From Cyclobacteriaceae bacterium (GTDB lineage: Bacteria > Bacteroidota > Bacteroidia > Cytophagales > Cyclobacteriaceae), in NCBI GenBank assembly GCA_016786495.1, contig JAEUUJ010000005.1, positions 1 to 64,000 of the forward strand: a stretch of DNA of 64,000 nucleotides. Direction: 5' to 3'. Every line of letters starts with the position of its first letter. The stretch's first letter is position 1. The translations under genes were made by a program, and so were the position numbers. Below, piece after piece: positions 34,295 to 42,147 of this stretch. The notes under the pieces are model-generated. The model worked only from the letters and a program-made list of their open reading frames with translations, had not been told where the DNA came from and did no database searches.

Positions 34295-35281
34295 CTAACG
34301 CGTGTATTGCGCAGCCTTCTGACGATAAACATTTCCTTCTTTACCCGGAAGTAATTCTCCGAGCCGGGCGTAAATCTCTGTACGGGTTGTATCGTAAGAA
34401 AGGGTTTCCTGATAGAACGGAATTGCGCGTTGCGTCTGCCCCTGAGTATCATAAATATAGGCCATCAGATGAGTAAGCTCGGCATTTACAAATCCGCGTG
34501 AATACGCCCCCTCGTACCAGACGAGTGCCGAATCAAGCCGGCTGGAGTTATAAAAGCAGTCGCCAATCAATGCCATCGCTTCTTTGTATTCCGGGTCAAC
34601 AGCAATCGCCTTCTTTACCACCGTTATGCCATCCTGGTACTGTTTTCGATTGAAGTGAATCAACCCAATGTTATAAAACGCTTCCTTGTAGTCGGGATTC
34701 AACCGTAATGATTTCGTGTAGTCAAGCATCGCGGAATCGTACTGGCTGTTATTCAGAAAAGCATTTCCCCGTTCGAGATATAACTCGGCATTCTCGGGCT
34801 CATTAGCAATAGCAAACCGATACAGGTACGCGGATGAATCGTACACACCGCTATTGTAGAGTTCGCGGGCCCGCCGGAGGTTTTCAGTGGCTTGTTCAGC
34901 AGAACCGTCAGACAACATCACCGGTACGAGGATCGAAAGAAATACCAATCCCGCGAAAACCACCAGCACGATTTGAACCAGGCGTTTCGTGGTGGTGGGG
35001 GTTGACTGCACCTTGCTTTGATTGAACAGATTTCGGACGTCATCCCAGAAAGAACGCTGGTTAGCGTACGGTTGCTGATATCGGTTTCCGAATTCAGGTT
35101 GAGCTTTTGTGAACTTCAGGTTGCGTAAAACCATGTACAGGCTGAACGCTGAAAATCCGGCCAGAATGTATAAAATGGATCGGTCGACAGCCCAGAAGGT
35201 TGCCAGCGCAAACAGTGAAGCAACAAAAACGATGAGCCAAGTTTTTCGTTTTCCGGCTTTATCGTCTGTTTCTTCCATCAT
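34295..35281 (-). CDS. membrane-anchored TPR protein
   Basis: 328 residues. Two spans near the N-terminus (WLIVFVASLFALATFWAV; ILYILAGFSAFSLYMVL) and a third at about 105-125 (IVLVVFAGLVFLSILVP) precede five or so TPR units: RARELYNSGVYDSSAYLYRF, AELYLERGNAFLNNSQYDSA, KEAFYNIGLIHFNRKQYQDG and later repeats. It is presumably a scaffold in the inner membrane. The start overlaps the stop of the bestrophin-like gene by four bases, so the two are translated together. Confidence 0.86.
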   Translation of the reverse strand: MMEETDDKAGKRKTWLIVFVASLFALATFWAVDRSILYILAGFSAFSLYMVLRNLKFTKAQPEFGNRYQQPYANQRSFWDDVRNLFNQSKVQSTPTTTKRLVQIVLVVFAGLVFLSILVPVMLSDGSAEQATENLRRARELYNSGVYDSSAYLYRFAIANEPENAELYLERGNAFLNNSQYDSAMLDYTKSLRLNPDYKEAFYNIGLIHFNRKQYQDGITVVKKAIAVDPEYKEAMALIGDCFYNSSRLDSALVWYEGAYSRGFVNAELTHLMAYIYDTQGQTQRAIPFYQETLSYDTTRTEIYARLGELLPGKEGNVYRQKAAQYTR

Positions 35282-36054
35282 TGCATGAGGGTGATGATTT
35301 CCTGCTCTTCGATCCGGATGTCGTCTTCACCAACATCATCGAATGGATTCTCGAGGTGATCCTGGATATTGTCGAGACTCACCAGAATGAAACTGTACAG
35401 GATCGGCATAACATATTCGAGATGCGCGGAGTAATCCTTAAACGTGCTCGCGAAGTACGGACCATAGATGATCGGAAAAATGTAAATGAACACCTTACTG
35501 TATGCACGCAGCGTTACCGGAGTGCGGTACGTGTGAATAATTTTCAGGTTATCGAACGCGATAATCATCTTGCTCACATACTGGCTCACGCGGGAGATTT
35601 CACCGCTTTGAACGCCATGCTGGCGCATCTCCATCGTTAGCGCAGAAAGTTTGGAAAACAGTTCGTATATCTTTTTCTCGTTCTCGGCCCATTCTTTCTC
35701 ATGGTCGGCATTGAACATATACCGGATACGCACCAGCAGGTCGCGAACCAACTCCCGGGTGCGGTTAGGCAGTTCATTGTCTTTGTCGGCTGTCCAGTCG
35801 CGCGTGGCGTAATAAATCGCGATAGCGTGGCCTTTAAAGTCGGAGAAGCGCTGCAAGGCGGTTTCCCGTCGGGTGTAGGCTGCGCTGATGGAGAATACTA
35901 CCGGGAACACGATTGCAACCCCCACGAGCATGTCGGGGAACTTCGCCAGGAACCCAAGGTGAAAGCATACATACGTGGAGATCACCGCCAGGGCAGTAAT
36001 GATCAGCGTTTTGTAATTAATGATCAGGAAGAAACTTCGGAGGACACGGGGCAT
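35278..36054 (-). CDS. bestrophin-like membrane protein
   Basis: 258 residues with two spans near the N-terminus (TLIITALAVISTYVCFHLGF; MLVGVAIVFPVVFSI), a long cytoplasmic helical domain, and two later spans (VFIYIFPIIYGPYFAST; VMPILYSFILVSL). The closing LDNIQDHLENPFDDVGEDDI resembles the bestrophin/UPF0187 ending (an ENPF motif with acidic clasp). Bestrophin homologues form pentameric anion or cation channels. Similarity is clear only in the C-terminal part, so channel function is an inference. It is coupled to the TPR gene. Confidence 0.72.
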   Translation of the reverse strand: MPRVLRSFFLIINYKTLIITALAVISTYVCFHLGFLAKFPDMLVGVAIVFPVVFSISAAYTRRETALQRFSDFKGHAIAIYYATRDWTADKDNELPNRTRELVRDLLVRIRYMFNADHEKEWAENEKKIYELFSKLSALTMEMRQHGVQSGEISRVSQYVSKMIIAFDNLKIIHTYRTPVTLRAYSKVFIYIFPIIYGPYFASTFKDYSAHLEYVMPILYSFILVSLDNIQDHLENPFDDVGEDDIRIEEQEIITLMQ

Positions 36055-36076
36055 GGGGAGAAGAGATTAAAGCGGT

Positions 36077-36592
36077 TTAGTTAATTAGTAGTTTCTCGTA
36101 CGTAGGCAGATTTGTTTTGAAATCTGTGCCGAAAAATTCCACATACGCTACTTTTGGCCACCACCCGTCTTCGGCTACCTGCACGAATATTCTGACAAGT
36201 TTAGACAATTTATTGTCAATTTTCATAAGTGCGGTAGCCTGACCCTTCTCATCGAGGTAAACATCAATGGTGCGCTCTTTCTTTGCCACGAAGGAAGCGT
36301 GATATTTTCCGTTGCCCAACGGCTGCGTTTTCAACCCGTACGCGAACGTGCGCTCCATGTAGTTCAACTCCTTGTATTTGTTCTTTTCCCCGATTCTTAT
36401 CCAGTAAATCCGGAAGGGATTTTCGGGATCGATAGCACCTTTATCGGTGAGGTTTACCTCATACACCACGGAGTGGTTGTTGAGGTTCCGGTGGATATAG
36501 AAAAGTGACTTCTTAGTATGTGGCGGAACCGGGAATTCGGAGGAAGCAGCGCTAAAAAGAATCGCCACGCAGATGAATAATACAGCCTTCAT
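36077..36592 (-). CDS. exported DUF4833 protein
   Basis: 171 residues. A signal peptide of about 18 residues (FICVAILFSAASSEF) is followed by a DUF4833 domain: KKSLFYIHRNLNNHSVVYEV, PFRIYWIRIGEKNKYKELNY, FAYGLKTQPLGNGKYHASFV and WWPKVAYVEFFGTDF. A periplasmic beta-rich protein of unknown function. It lies 22 bp upstream of the bestrophin-like gene on the same strand and is divergent from the PAP2-like gene. Confidence 0.85.
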   Translation of the reverse strand: MKAVLFICVAILFSAASSEFPVPPHTKKSLFYIHRNLNNHSVVYEVNLTDKGAIDPENPFRIYWIRIGEKNKYKELNYMERTFAYGLKTQPLGNGKYHASFVAKKERTIDVYLDEKGQATALMKIDNKLSKLVRIFVQVAEDGWWPKVAYVEFFGTDFKTNLPTYEKLLIN

Positions 36593-36647
36593 TCAATTAT
36601 TCTATTCGACCGGTTTAGTTTACAAATTTTGATAAATTGGCCTTTCG

Positions 36648-37316
36648 ATGCCCATGATTTCTTCCGCGCTAGCTGCCTGGCGATCTGCCCTGCAAGGTAA
36701 AAGTTTTCGACTCAAATTAATAGTAACGGCCACGCTCCTGCTGGTATGTGCCTGGCTTGCGCCAATCGTATTTCAATACGCAGAACAACGTCCGGGAGTT
36801 CTCCTCCCCGACATTATTTTATATTGGCTTACCGCGAGAGACCTGTCGCTGGTCATCTTCATTGTGATGGATGCACTTTTGATCGCCAGCGTTGCAGCAC
36901 TCCTCACAAAACCCGATCATTTTTTGGTTGTTCTGCAGGCGTACGTGATTTTAACCCTCGTCCGGTTCGTGACCATCCTGCTGATACCGCTTAACGCACC
37001 TGAGAACCTGATACTTCTGCATGACCCCATCACCGACCGGTTTTTTTACAAGGGTGCGGTGATTACCAAAGACTTGTTTTTTTCGGGCCACACCAGCATC
37101 CTGATGCTAATGGCTTTCGGGCTTCCCTTCCGGACGCTGAAGGCATTTTTGCTTGCAGGAGGCATTTTGGTTGGCGTGATGCTGCTGATTCAGCATGCCC
37201 ACTATACCATCGATGTACTGGCAGCCCCGCTGTTCGCTTGGTTGGCATTAGCCGCCAGCCGGAGAATCCATCCCACCCTGGAAAAAGAGGCTTTAAAGGC
37301 CCCGGAAAGCGCCTGA
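36648..37316 (+). CDS. PAP2-like (sphingomyelin-synthase-type) membrane phosphatase
   Basis: 222 residues with about six spans. The signature is FFSGHTSILMLMAFGLP and later HAHYTIDVLAAPLFAW. This is the His-His-Asp triad arrangement of the PAP2-like C domain of sphingomyelin synthases rather than of classic PAP2 enzymes, which carry KxxxxxxRP. It should act on a phospholipid head group at the membrane. Sphingolipids occur in some Bacteroidota, so a head-group transferase role is possible; phosphatase is equally possible. Confidence 0.78.
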   Translation: MPMISSALAAWRSALQGKSFRLKLIVTATLLLVCAWLAPIVFQYAEQRPGVLLPDIILYWLTARDLSLVIFIVMDALLIASVAALLTKPDHFLVVLQAYVILTLVRFVTILLIPLNAPENLILLHDPITDRFFYKGAVITKDLFFSGHTSILMLMAFGLPFRTLKAFLLAGGILVGVMLLIQHAHYTIDVLAAPLFAWLALAASRRIHPTLEKEALKAPESA

Positions 37317-37335
37317 ATTACCCATTTTTGCCCGC

Positions 37336-37363
37336 AACAGGGTATTCCTGACGCAACCCTGTT
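37336..37363 (+). terminator. possible terminator hairpin after the PAP2-like gene
   Basis: AACAGGGT (37336-37343) and ACCCTGTT (37356-37363) form a perfect 8 bp stem with a 12-base loop. The T tract that follows is short. It could instead be an operator for the dioxygenase gene downstream. Confidence 0.35.
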
Positions 37364-37381
37364 AGTTTGGTAATATTGCGG

Positions 37382-37389
37382 TAAATTTG
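37382..37389 (+). promoter_or_regulatory. -7-like promoter box before the PhyH gene
   Basis: TAAATTTG matches TAnnTTTG. A TTTG at 37366-37369 is too close (12 bp) for a normal -33 element, so only the -7 box is supported. Confidence 0.4.
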
Positions 37390-37451
37390 CGCCCGTAAAC
37401 GCGGCTAAAACGCCAGAATCCACGTTAAATACCGAAAAAGAACCCAAACAG

Positions 37452-38270
37452 ATGAAATTGAACGATTATCCGATTTTTGAATTTACCTCCCCCCTGAAGC
37501 CAGAACACATCGATTTTTTCGAAGAACATGGCTTCCTCCACTTCCGGGGATTCATCAATGAGGATACGGTTGCACTTTTCAAGCGTGAAATGCGTGCAAT
37601 TGAGACGAAGTGGGCAGAACAAAATGTAGAAAAGGTTAACGGTGTACCCATCAAGTGGGGCAAAGACATTGACGGCCGCAGAATCGTTCAGCGATTCGCG
37701 TTCAGTTCGCAGCACAGCGATGTACTTCATGAGTTCATCCAGGATCCACGCTTCACAGCCTTGTTCCCGCTGCTAGGACCACATGCAAAAAATCCCCGCA
37801 TGGGTGAAAATGAAAAAGATGGTTTGGTAATCAATCACTATATCAATATCGACAGCAGTAACTTCTCGCGTCTGGGCTGGCATACCGACTCTTTGCGGGA
37901 TGTATTCTACGGCAAGCGCATCATGCCGATGCTGAATGTTGGCGTGCACCTCACGGATGCCGTTCCCAACAACGGTGGCTTGAAAATTCTTGCCGGAACG
38001 CATAAACAAGGTCTGTTTAAGTTGCTGTTCCGGAAACGGTATTTCATGGATCACAATCCTGATAAGAATGAAATGAGCCTGATGACAAAAGCGGGCGATT
38101 TAACCATTCACGATGGTCGCTTGTGGCACCGCGTGGAGCAATCTTCCGTAGTCGGTGAAACAAGCCGCAGGCAGGTAATGTACGTGCCGGTGATTTGTGG
38201 CGAGTACATGATCAAAAACGAAAACAGCAAAACGCAATTCTATCAGCGTTTCCAAAAGATGGCGAAATAA
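37452..38270 (+). CDS. phytanoyl-CoA dioxygenase family protein
   Basis: 272 residues of the Fe(II)/2-oxoglutarate oxygenase fold. The start, FFEEHGFLHFRGFINEDTV, is the usual PhyH opening. WHTDSLRD supplies the His and Asp of the metal triad, and LWHRVEQSS the second His; the Arg in TSRRQVMYVPV would bind 2-oxoglutarate. The substrate is unknown. The stop overlaps the start of the SDR gene by one base (TAATG), so the two enzymes probably act in one pathway. Confidence 0.9.
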   Translation: MKLNDYPIFEFTSPLKPEHIDFFEEHGFLHFRGFINEDTVALFKREMRAIETKWAEQNVEKVNGVPIKWGKDIDGRRIVQRFAFSSQHSDVLHEFIQDPRFTALFPLLGPHAKNPRMGENEKDGLVINHYINIDSSNFSRLGWHTDSLRDVFYGKRIMPMLNVGVHLTDAVPNNGGLKILAGTHKQGLFKLLFRKRYFMDHNPDKNEMSLMTKAGDLTIHDGRLWHRVEQSSVVGETSRRQVMYVPVICGEYMIKNENSKTQFYQRFQKMAK

Positions 38271-39052
38271 TGAAGCAGGCAATCATTACCGGTGCGAGCA
38301 AGGGTTTGGGTAAAGCCCTTGCGCATCAGCTTGCTGCAAAAGGTTATGAGCTTCTGCTCGTAGCCCGTTCCGAAAAAATGCTTACCGCGCTGGCGGAAGA
38401 AATTACCGCCACCAATCAGGTGAAAGCTGTCAGCCTTGCGCTGGACCTGAGCGATGCCCAATCGTCACGGACAATTTTCGAATGGTGTCAGAAAAATCAG
38501 TTTGCCGCCTCTGTTTTGATTAACAATGCCGGGTACGCCTGCTGGGGTTTTTTCGAATCGATGCCAATCGATCAGCAGGAAAAAATGCTTCAGGTAAACA
38601 CCGGTTCGCTCGTTAACCTGACGCATGCCATGCTTCCGGTTCTAAAGAAACATCCTGCCGCATATATTATGAACATCGCGAGCACGGCAGCCTACCAGGC
38701 TGTTCCAACTATGGCGCTGTATGCCGCGAGCAAAGCCTTCGTAAAATCATTCTCGCGCGGACTGCGGTATGAACTGCGCAACACGAATGTTTCGGTAACC
38801 TGCCTGAGCCCGGGCCCGATGGCTACCAACTTTATTCAGCAGGCTGGAATGGAAGCTATGCAGGAAACTGCCAAGAAATTTGAAATGCCGGCCGAGGTGG
38901 TTGCCAAAAAAGGACTGCAAGCGATGTTCAATAAGAAATCGGAAAGCATTCCGGGTGTGGTAAACTATCTCACCGTCAAGTTCTCGAATATTCTGCCGGA
39001 TGCGTTGCTCGAAAAAATTGCCGCGAATCTCTACCTCACCAAGCTGAAGTAA
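38270..39052 (+). CDS. short-chain dehydrogenase/reductase
   Basis: 260 residues from ATG 38270. The open frame extends upstream, but this start opens directly with the Rossmann motif AIITGASKGLGKALA. NNAG is present (VLINNAGYACWG), and the catalytic Ser and YxxxK are in IASTAAYQAVPTMALYAASK. It oxidises or reduces an alcohol or ketone with NAD(P). C-terminal SPGPMATNF is typical of the classical DltE/YqjQ-like subgroup, often acting on lipids. It is coupled to the PhyH gene. Confidence 0.93.
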   Translation: MKQAIITGASKGLGKALAHQLAAKGYELLLVARSEKMLTALAEEITATNQVKAVSLALDLSDAQSSRTIFEWCQKNQFAASVLINNAGYACWGFFESMPIDQQEKMLQVNTGSLVNLTHAMLPVLKKHPAAYIMNIASTAAYQAVPTMALYAASKAFVKSFSRGLRYELRNTNVSVTCLSPGPMATNFIQQAGMEAMQETAKKFEMPAEVVAKKGLQAMFNKKSESIPGVVNYLTVKFSNILPDALLEKIAANLYLTKLK

Positions 39053-39055
39053 GCG

Positions 39056-40018
39056 TTACGCTTTTGAAAAGATCTGTTTCAGGAATCCGGAGCCATAGCC
39101 GGTAAGCTGAATAAATGCTGCAGGAATACTCAATGCCGCCACGTACAAACTGTTATTGACCCGGTAAGCATCGAGGAAGATTGCCAGAAAATAAAGAACA
39201 TATCCTGCAAGTGCTGCGATTGCCAACGGCAAACTAAATGGCAATACAATTAATGGCGAAAACATCCCCACCAAAAACAACGCGGGAAACCAGTGCGTGA
39301 GTTTCACTTCACCGGGATGCGCTTTACCCACCTGCACTCGTCCTTTCCCGAACGATGAAACCTGGTGGTAGAATTGTCGCAGCGTGGTTCTTCTTTTGTG
39401 AAACACAAATGCCTCTGCCAGCAGTACCACGTTAAAGCCAAGCTTCCGCATGCGGATGCTCAGTTCGATATCTTCCGCCAGGCGGCTGAATGAAAAGCCT
39501 TGTGTTTTATCGTAAACGTTGCGCGAAATACCCATGTTAAAACTGCGCGGCTGGAACGAACCTACACTATTCTTCTTGCCGCGAATGCCGCCCGTTGTGA
39601 GTACAGACGACATCGTGAAGGCCATTGCCCGCTGTAGTGGGGTAAAGTTTTCGTGCGCACGATCCGGTCCGCCCCATGCATCAAATGGTTGGCGACTCAA
39701 CGCGTCATCAACTATTTTAAAATAGTCGGGAGGGATAATGCAGTCGGAATCAAACACTACGAAATAGTCGCCCTTTGCCTGAGCATAGCCAACATTCCGG
39801 CTTGGGCCGGGACCTGAGTTTTGTTTAAAAATGTACTCGAGCTGAAGCTTATCGCGATAGTTGTCGACTATATCCCGGCATGGATTTGTTGATCCGTCTT
39901 CGACAATGATAACCTCAAAGTTCCGGTATTGCTGAACCGTTAAGCTGTGCAGCAGTTCGTTTACCTCCTCCGGTCGGTTGTAAACAGGAACAATAACGGA
40001 ATACTTCGGATGCTGCAT
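39056..40018 (-). CDS. family 2 glycosyltransferase with C-terminal membrane spans
   Basis: 320 residues. The GT-A domain starts with YSVIVPVYNRPEEVNELLHS, then VIIVEDGSTN, GPGPSRNVGYAQAKGDYFVV, and FDSDC as the DxD-type metal motif; SRLAEDIELSIRMRKLGF supplies the catalytic ED. Two to three spans follow (LVGMFSPLIVLPFSLPLAIAA and others). It should add a sugar to a lipid-linked or polymer acceptor at the inner membrane. It converges on the SDR gene with a four-base gap. Confidence 0.92.
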   Translation of the reverse strand: MQHPKYSVIVPVYNRPEEVNELLHSLTVQQYRNFEVIIVEDGSTNPCRDIVDNYRDKLQLEYIFKQNSGPGPSRNVGYAQAKGDYFVVFDSDCIIPPDYFKIVDDALSRQPFDAWGGPDRAHENFTPLQRAMAFTMSSVLTTGGIRGKKNSVGSFQPRSFNMGISRNVYDKTQGFSFSRLAEDIELSIRMRKLGFNVVLLAEAFVFHKRRTTLRQFYHQVSSFGKGRVQVGKAHPGEVKLTHWFPALFLVGMFSPLIVLPFSLPLAIAALAGYVLYFLAIFLDAYRVNNSLYVAALSIPAAFIQLTGYGSGFLKQIFSKA

Positions 40019-40078
40019 GACCGCGCTTTCTGTTTTCCCGGCAAAGTTAGTGGTTATCTGATACCGTGCGAAGTATCG

Positions 40079-41077
40079 TCAGTGGTTGACGCGTTCAGCT
40101 TCTTCCATCCCAACCTTGCTGATCACGAGGTAATCGCGTGAGGACAGCGATTGCATCGCCAGCATTTCGGCCAGGAAGCCGGTAAGAAACAATTGTACAC
40201 CGATCACCACTGCCACCAGGGCCACGTAAAACAGCGGCTGGTCGGTAATGGCGCGCTTCAGCGGCTCATGCACGATGAAGTATGCATAAAACTTGTTCCA
40301 GAAAATTGAAAGCGTGATGAAAAATCCAACCAGAAATGAGAGCGTTCCCAACAGCCCGAAAAAGTGCATCGGCTTTTGACGGAACTTACTTACGAACGTG
40401 ATGGACAATAGATCCAAAAAGCCATTCATAAAGCGTTCCCAGCCGAACTTGGTTGTACCGTACTTTCTCGCACGATGTTCAACAACTTTCTCTCCGATCT
40501 TTTTGAAGCCAGCCCATTTCGCAATCACGGGGATGTAGCGGTGCATTTCACCGTACACGGAGATATTCTTGATTACTTTTCTGTCGTAGGCTTTCAAACC
40601 GCAGTTAAAGTCGTGCAGTTTAATGCCGGAGATCATGCTGGTGACTTTATTGAAAAATTTTGACGGGACGGTTTTTGAGAGTGGGTCGTTGCGTTTTTTC
40701 TTCCAGCCGGAAACCAGGTGATAGCCGTCTGTTTTAATCATCTTATACAGTTCGGGAACTTCATCCGGACTGTCCTGCAGGTCGGCATCCATGGTAATGA
40801 CCACATCGCCCTGTGCAGCCCGGAAACCGGTTTGCAACGCGGCCGACTTGCCATAATTCCGGTTAAACCGGAATCCCTTTACATGCGGATCTTCCTGCGA
40901 GATTTTTTCGATGACATCCCACGTATTGTCGGTGCTGCCATCGTCTATGAAAATAACTTCATAGGAAAAGCCGTGCGGGGTTAGTGCACGGCTTATCCAT
41001 TGGCTAAGCTCGGGGATTGATTCATCCTCGTCTTTAGCCGGTATAACAATTGAGATGTCGTATTTGCTTTTTGGCAT
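40079..41077 (-). CDS. family 2 glycosyltransferase, polyprenyl-phosphate sugar type
   Basis: 332 residues of the DPM1/GtrB/ArnC-like group: ISIVIPAKDEDESIPELSQW, VIFIDDGSTDNTWDVIE, NYGKSAALQTGF, TMDADLQDSPDEVPELY, and the RKYGTTKFGWERFMNGFLDL helix. Two C-terminal spans (FFGLLGTLSFLVGFFITLSI; LFYVALVAVVIGVQLFL) match GtrB-type enzymes, which load a sugar on undecaprenyl phosphate. It starts directly after the TAA of the upstream DUF4199 gene. Confidence 0.92.
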   Translation of the reverse strand: MPKSKYDISIVIPAKDEDESIPELSQWISRALTPHGFSYEVIFIDDGSTDNTWDVIEKISQEDPHVKGFRFNRNYGKSAALQTGFRAAQGDVVITMDADLQDSPDEVPELYKMIKTDGYHLVSGWKKKRNDPLSKTVPSKFFNKVTSMISGIKLHDFNCGLKAYDRKVIKNISVYGEMHRYIPVIAKWAGFKKIGEKVVEHRARKYGTTKFGWERFMNGFLDLLSITFVSKFRQKPMHFFGLLGTLSFLVGFFITLSIFWNKFYAYFIVHEPLKRAITDQPLFYVALVAVVIGVQLFLTGFLAEMLAMQSLSSRDYLVISKVGMEEAERVNH

Positions 41078-41608
41078 TTAGAAGGTAGGGGTGGGATTTT
41101 TCTTCTGCGTAAATATTGTAACGATCAGAACCATAATCATACCGAAGAACAAACCCATAAAAATAGCCAATGGCCAAAACAGGTTTTTGGTCCATGTGGC
41201 AGCCATTTCTATAGCTTCTTCAGGCTGACCCTGCTCCTGCATCTTCGCCAATTGTTCATCTAACATGAGCTGCATCGGACTATAGTCAACAAAATTGATG
41301 TACACATACATCACCGCTAGGCTAATAAGAGAAGATATCAGTATAAACCAAAACCCAACGCCAACGCCTTCTCCGTAAGACATAAAACCGTTTCCGGAAT
41401 CTTTGAATTTTTTGTGTGCTAAAACTAAAAGAACAATTGACGCCACCGTTCCGATATAGTTTAGCCCACCTCCGAACGGATTAAGGGCGGCCAAAGAAAT
41501 CCCAACAAATATTATTGCAGAAACTAGTCCTGAATAAAGGCCATAAGTCATTCCAATTGAACGCCCAGAGACAGGAGTTTCTTGCTTAGAATCGAGTGCG
41601 TTTTCCAT
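41078..41608 (-). CDS. DUF4199 membrane protein
   Basis: 176 residues with four spans: SGLVSAIIFVGISLAALNPF, YIGTVASIVLLVLAHKKF, VGVGFWFILISSLISLAVMY and LFWPLAIFMGLFFGMIMVLI. HKKFKDSGNGFMSYGEGVGV is the family hallmark after the second span. Function is unknown. The GT2 start codon follows its stop with no gap, and a second DUF4199 gene lies 11 bp upstream. Confidence 0.87.
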   Translation of the reverse strand: MENALDSKQETPVSGRSIGMTYGLYSGLVSAIIFVGISLAALNPFGGGLNYIGTVASIVLLVLAHKKFKDSGNGFMSYGEGVGVGFWFILISSLISLAVMYVYINFVDYSPMQLMLDEQLAKMQEQGQPEEAIEMAATWTKNLFWPLAIFMGLFFGMIMVLIVTIFTQKKNPTPTF

Positions 41609-41619
41609 AGTTTTGTTGT

Positions 41620-42147
41620 TTAGATTTTGGGTTGCTTTCTTAAAATTATTGATAAAATAATACTTACGAAAAGACCAATGATAAGACTTTGTGCAAAGTG
41701 CTGCTTAGCCATTGATCGCCCATTAGTCGCAGGAATATTCTCCAAAATTACACGCAGGCCGTTTTTTTCCGTTTCCGTAGATGCCTGCGCATATTGAATT
41801 TTAGCAGACTCTAACCCCTGTTTGATAAATTCAGTGATAAAGTCCGGCTGCAATTCAGCAAAAGCCCAAACCAATAAAGCAGACAAAACTGCTGCCGTCA
41901 TGATCATTATAAAGCTTCCCACCATGCCCTGAAAGAAATGTAAAATGCCTTCTTGGTAAGAGTCTCTGAATTCTTTTAACGTAAAAAAAATGAATATCCC
42001 GAAAAGCACCACCCTGAAATCAGCATAAGGCATAATCAGCATCGGATGACGTCCGATATAAAAAAGGGCAATCAACAGCACCGCGGCCAGAATCCCGGCA
42101 ATCAGTCCGTTGCGTAAACTAATTCCTACTAAAGGTGATTTTTTCAT
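41620..42147 (-). CDS. DUF4199 membrane protein
   Basis: 175 residues with the same four-span layout as its neighbour: LRNGLIAGILAAVLLIALFY, FRVVLFGIFIFFTLKEF, GSFIMIMTAAVLSALLVWAF and SLIIGLFVSIILSIILRK. LKEFRDSYQEGILHFFQGMV is the family segment. The loop between spans three and four is longer and polar. Its ATG overlaps the stop of the dihydroorotase-like gene by one base. Confidence 0.87.
   Translation of the reverse strand: MKKSPLVGISLRNGLIAGILAAVLLIALFYIGRHPMLIMPYADFRVVLFGIFIFFTLKEFRDSYQEGILHFFQGMVGSFIMIMTAAVLSALLVWAFAELQPDFITEFIKQGLESAKIQYAQASTETEKNGLRVILENIPATNGRSMAKQHFAQSLIIGLFVSIILSIILRKQPKI

Noticed and set aside
34237-34299. Nested inverted repeats GTTAGC...GCTAAC and GGATAC...GTATCC
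   Set aside because: The arms are short, the outer one runs into the TPR gene stop, and a better terminator lies just upstream.
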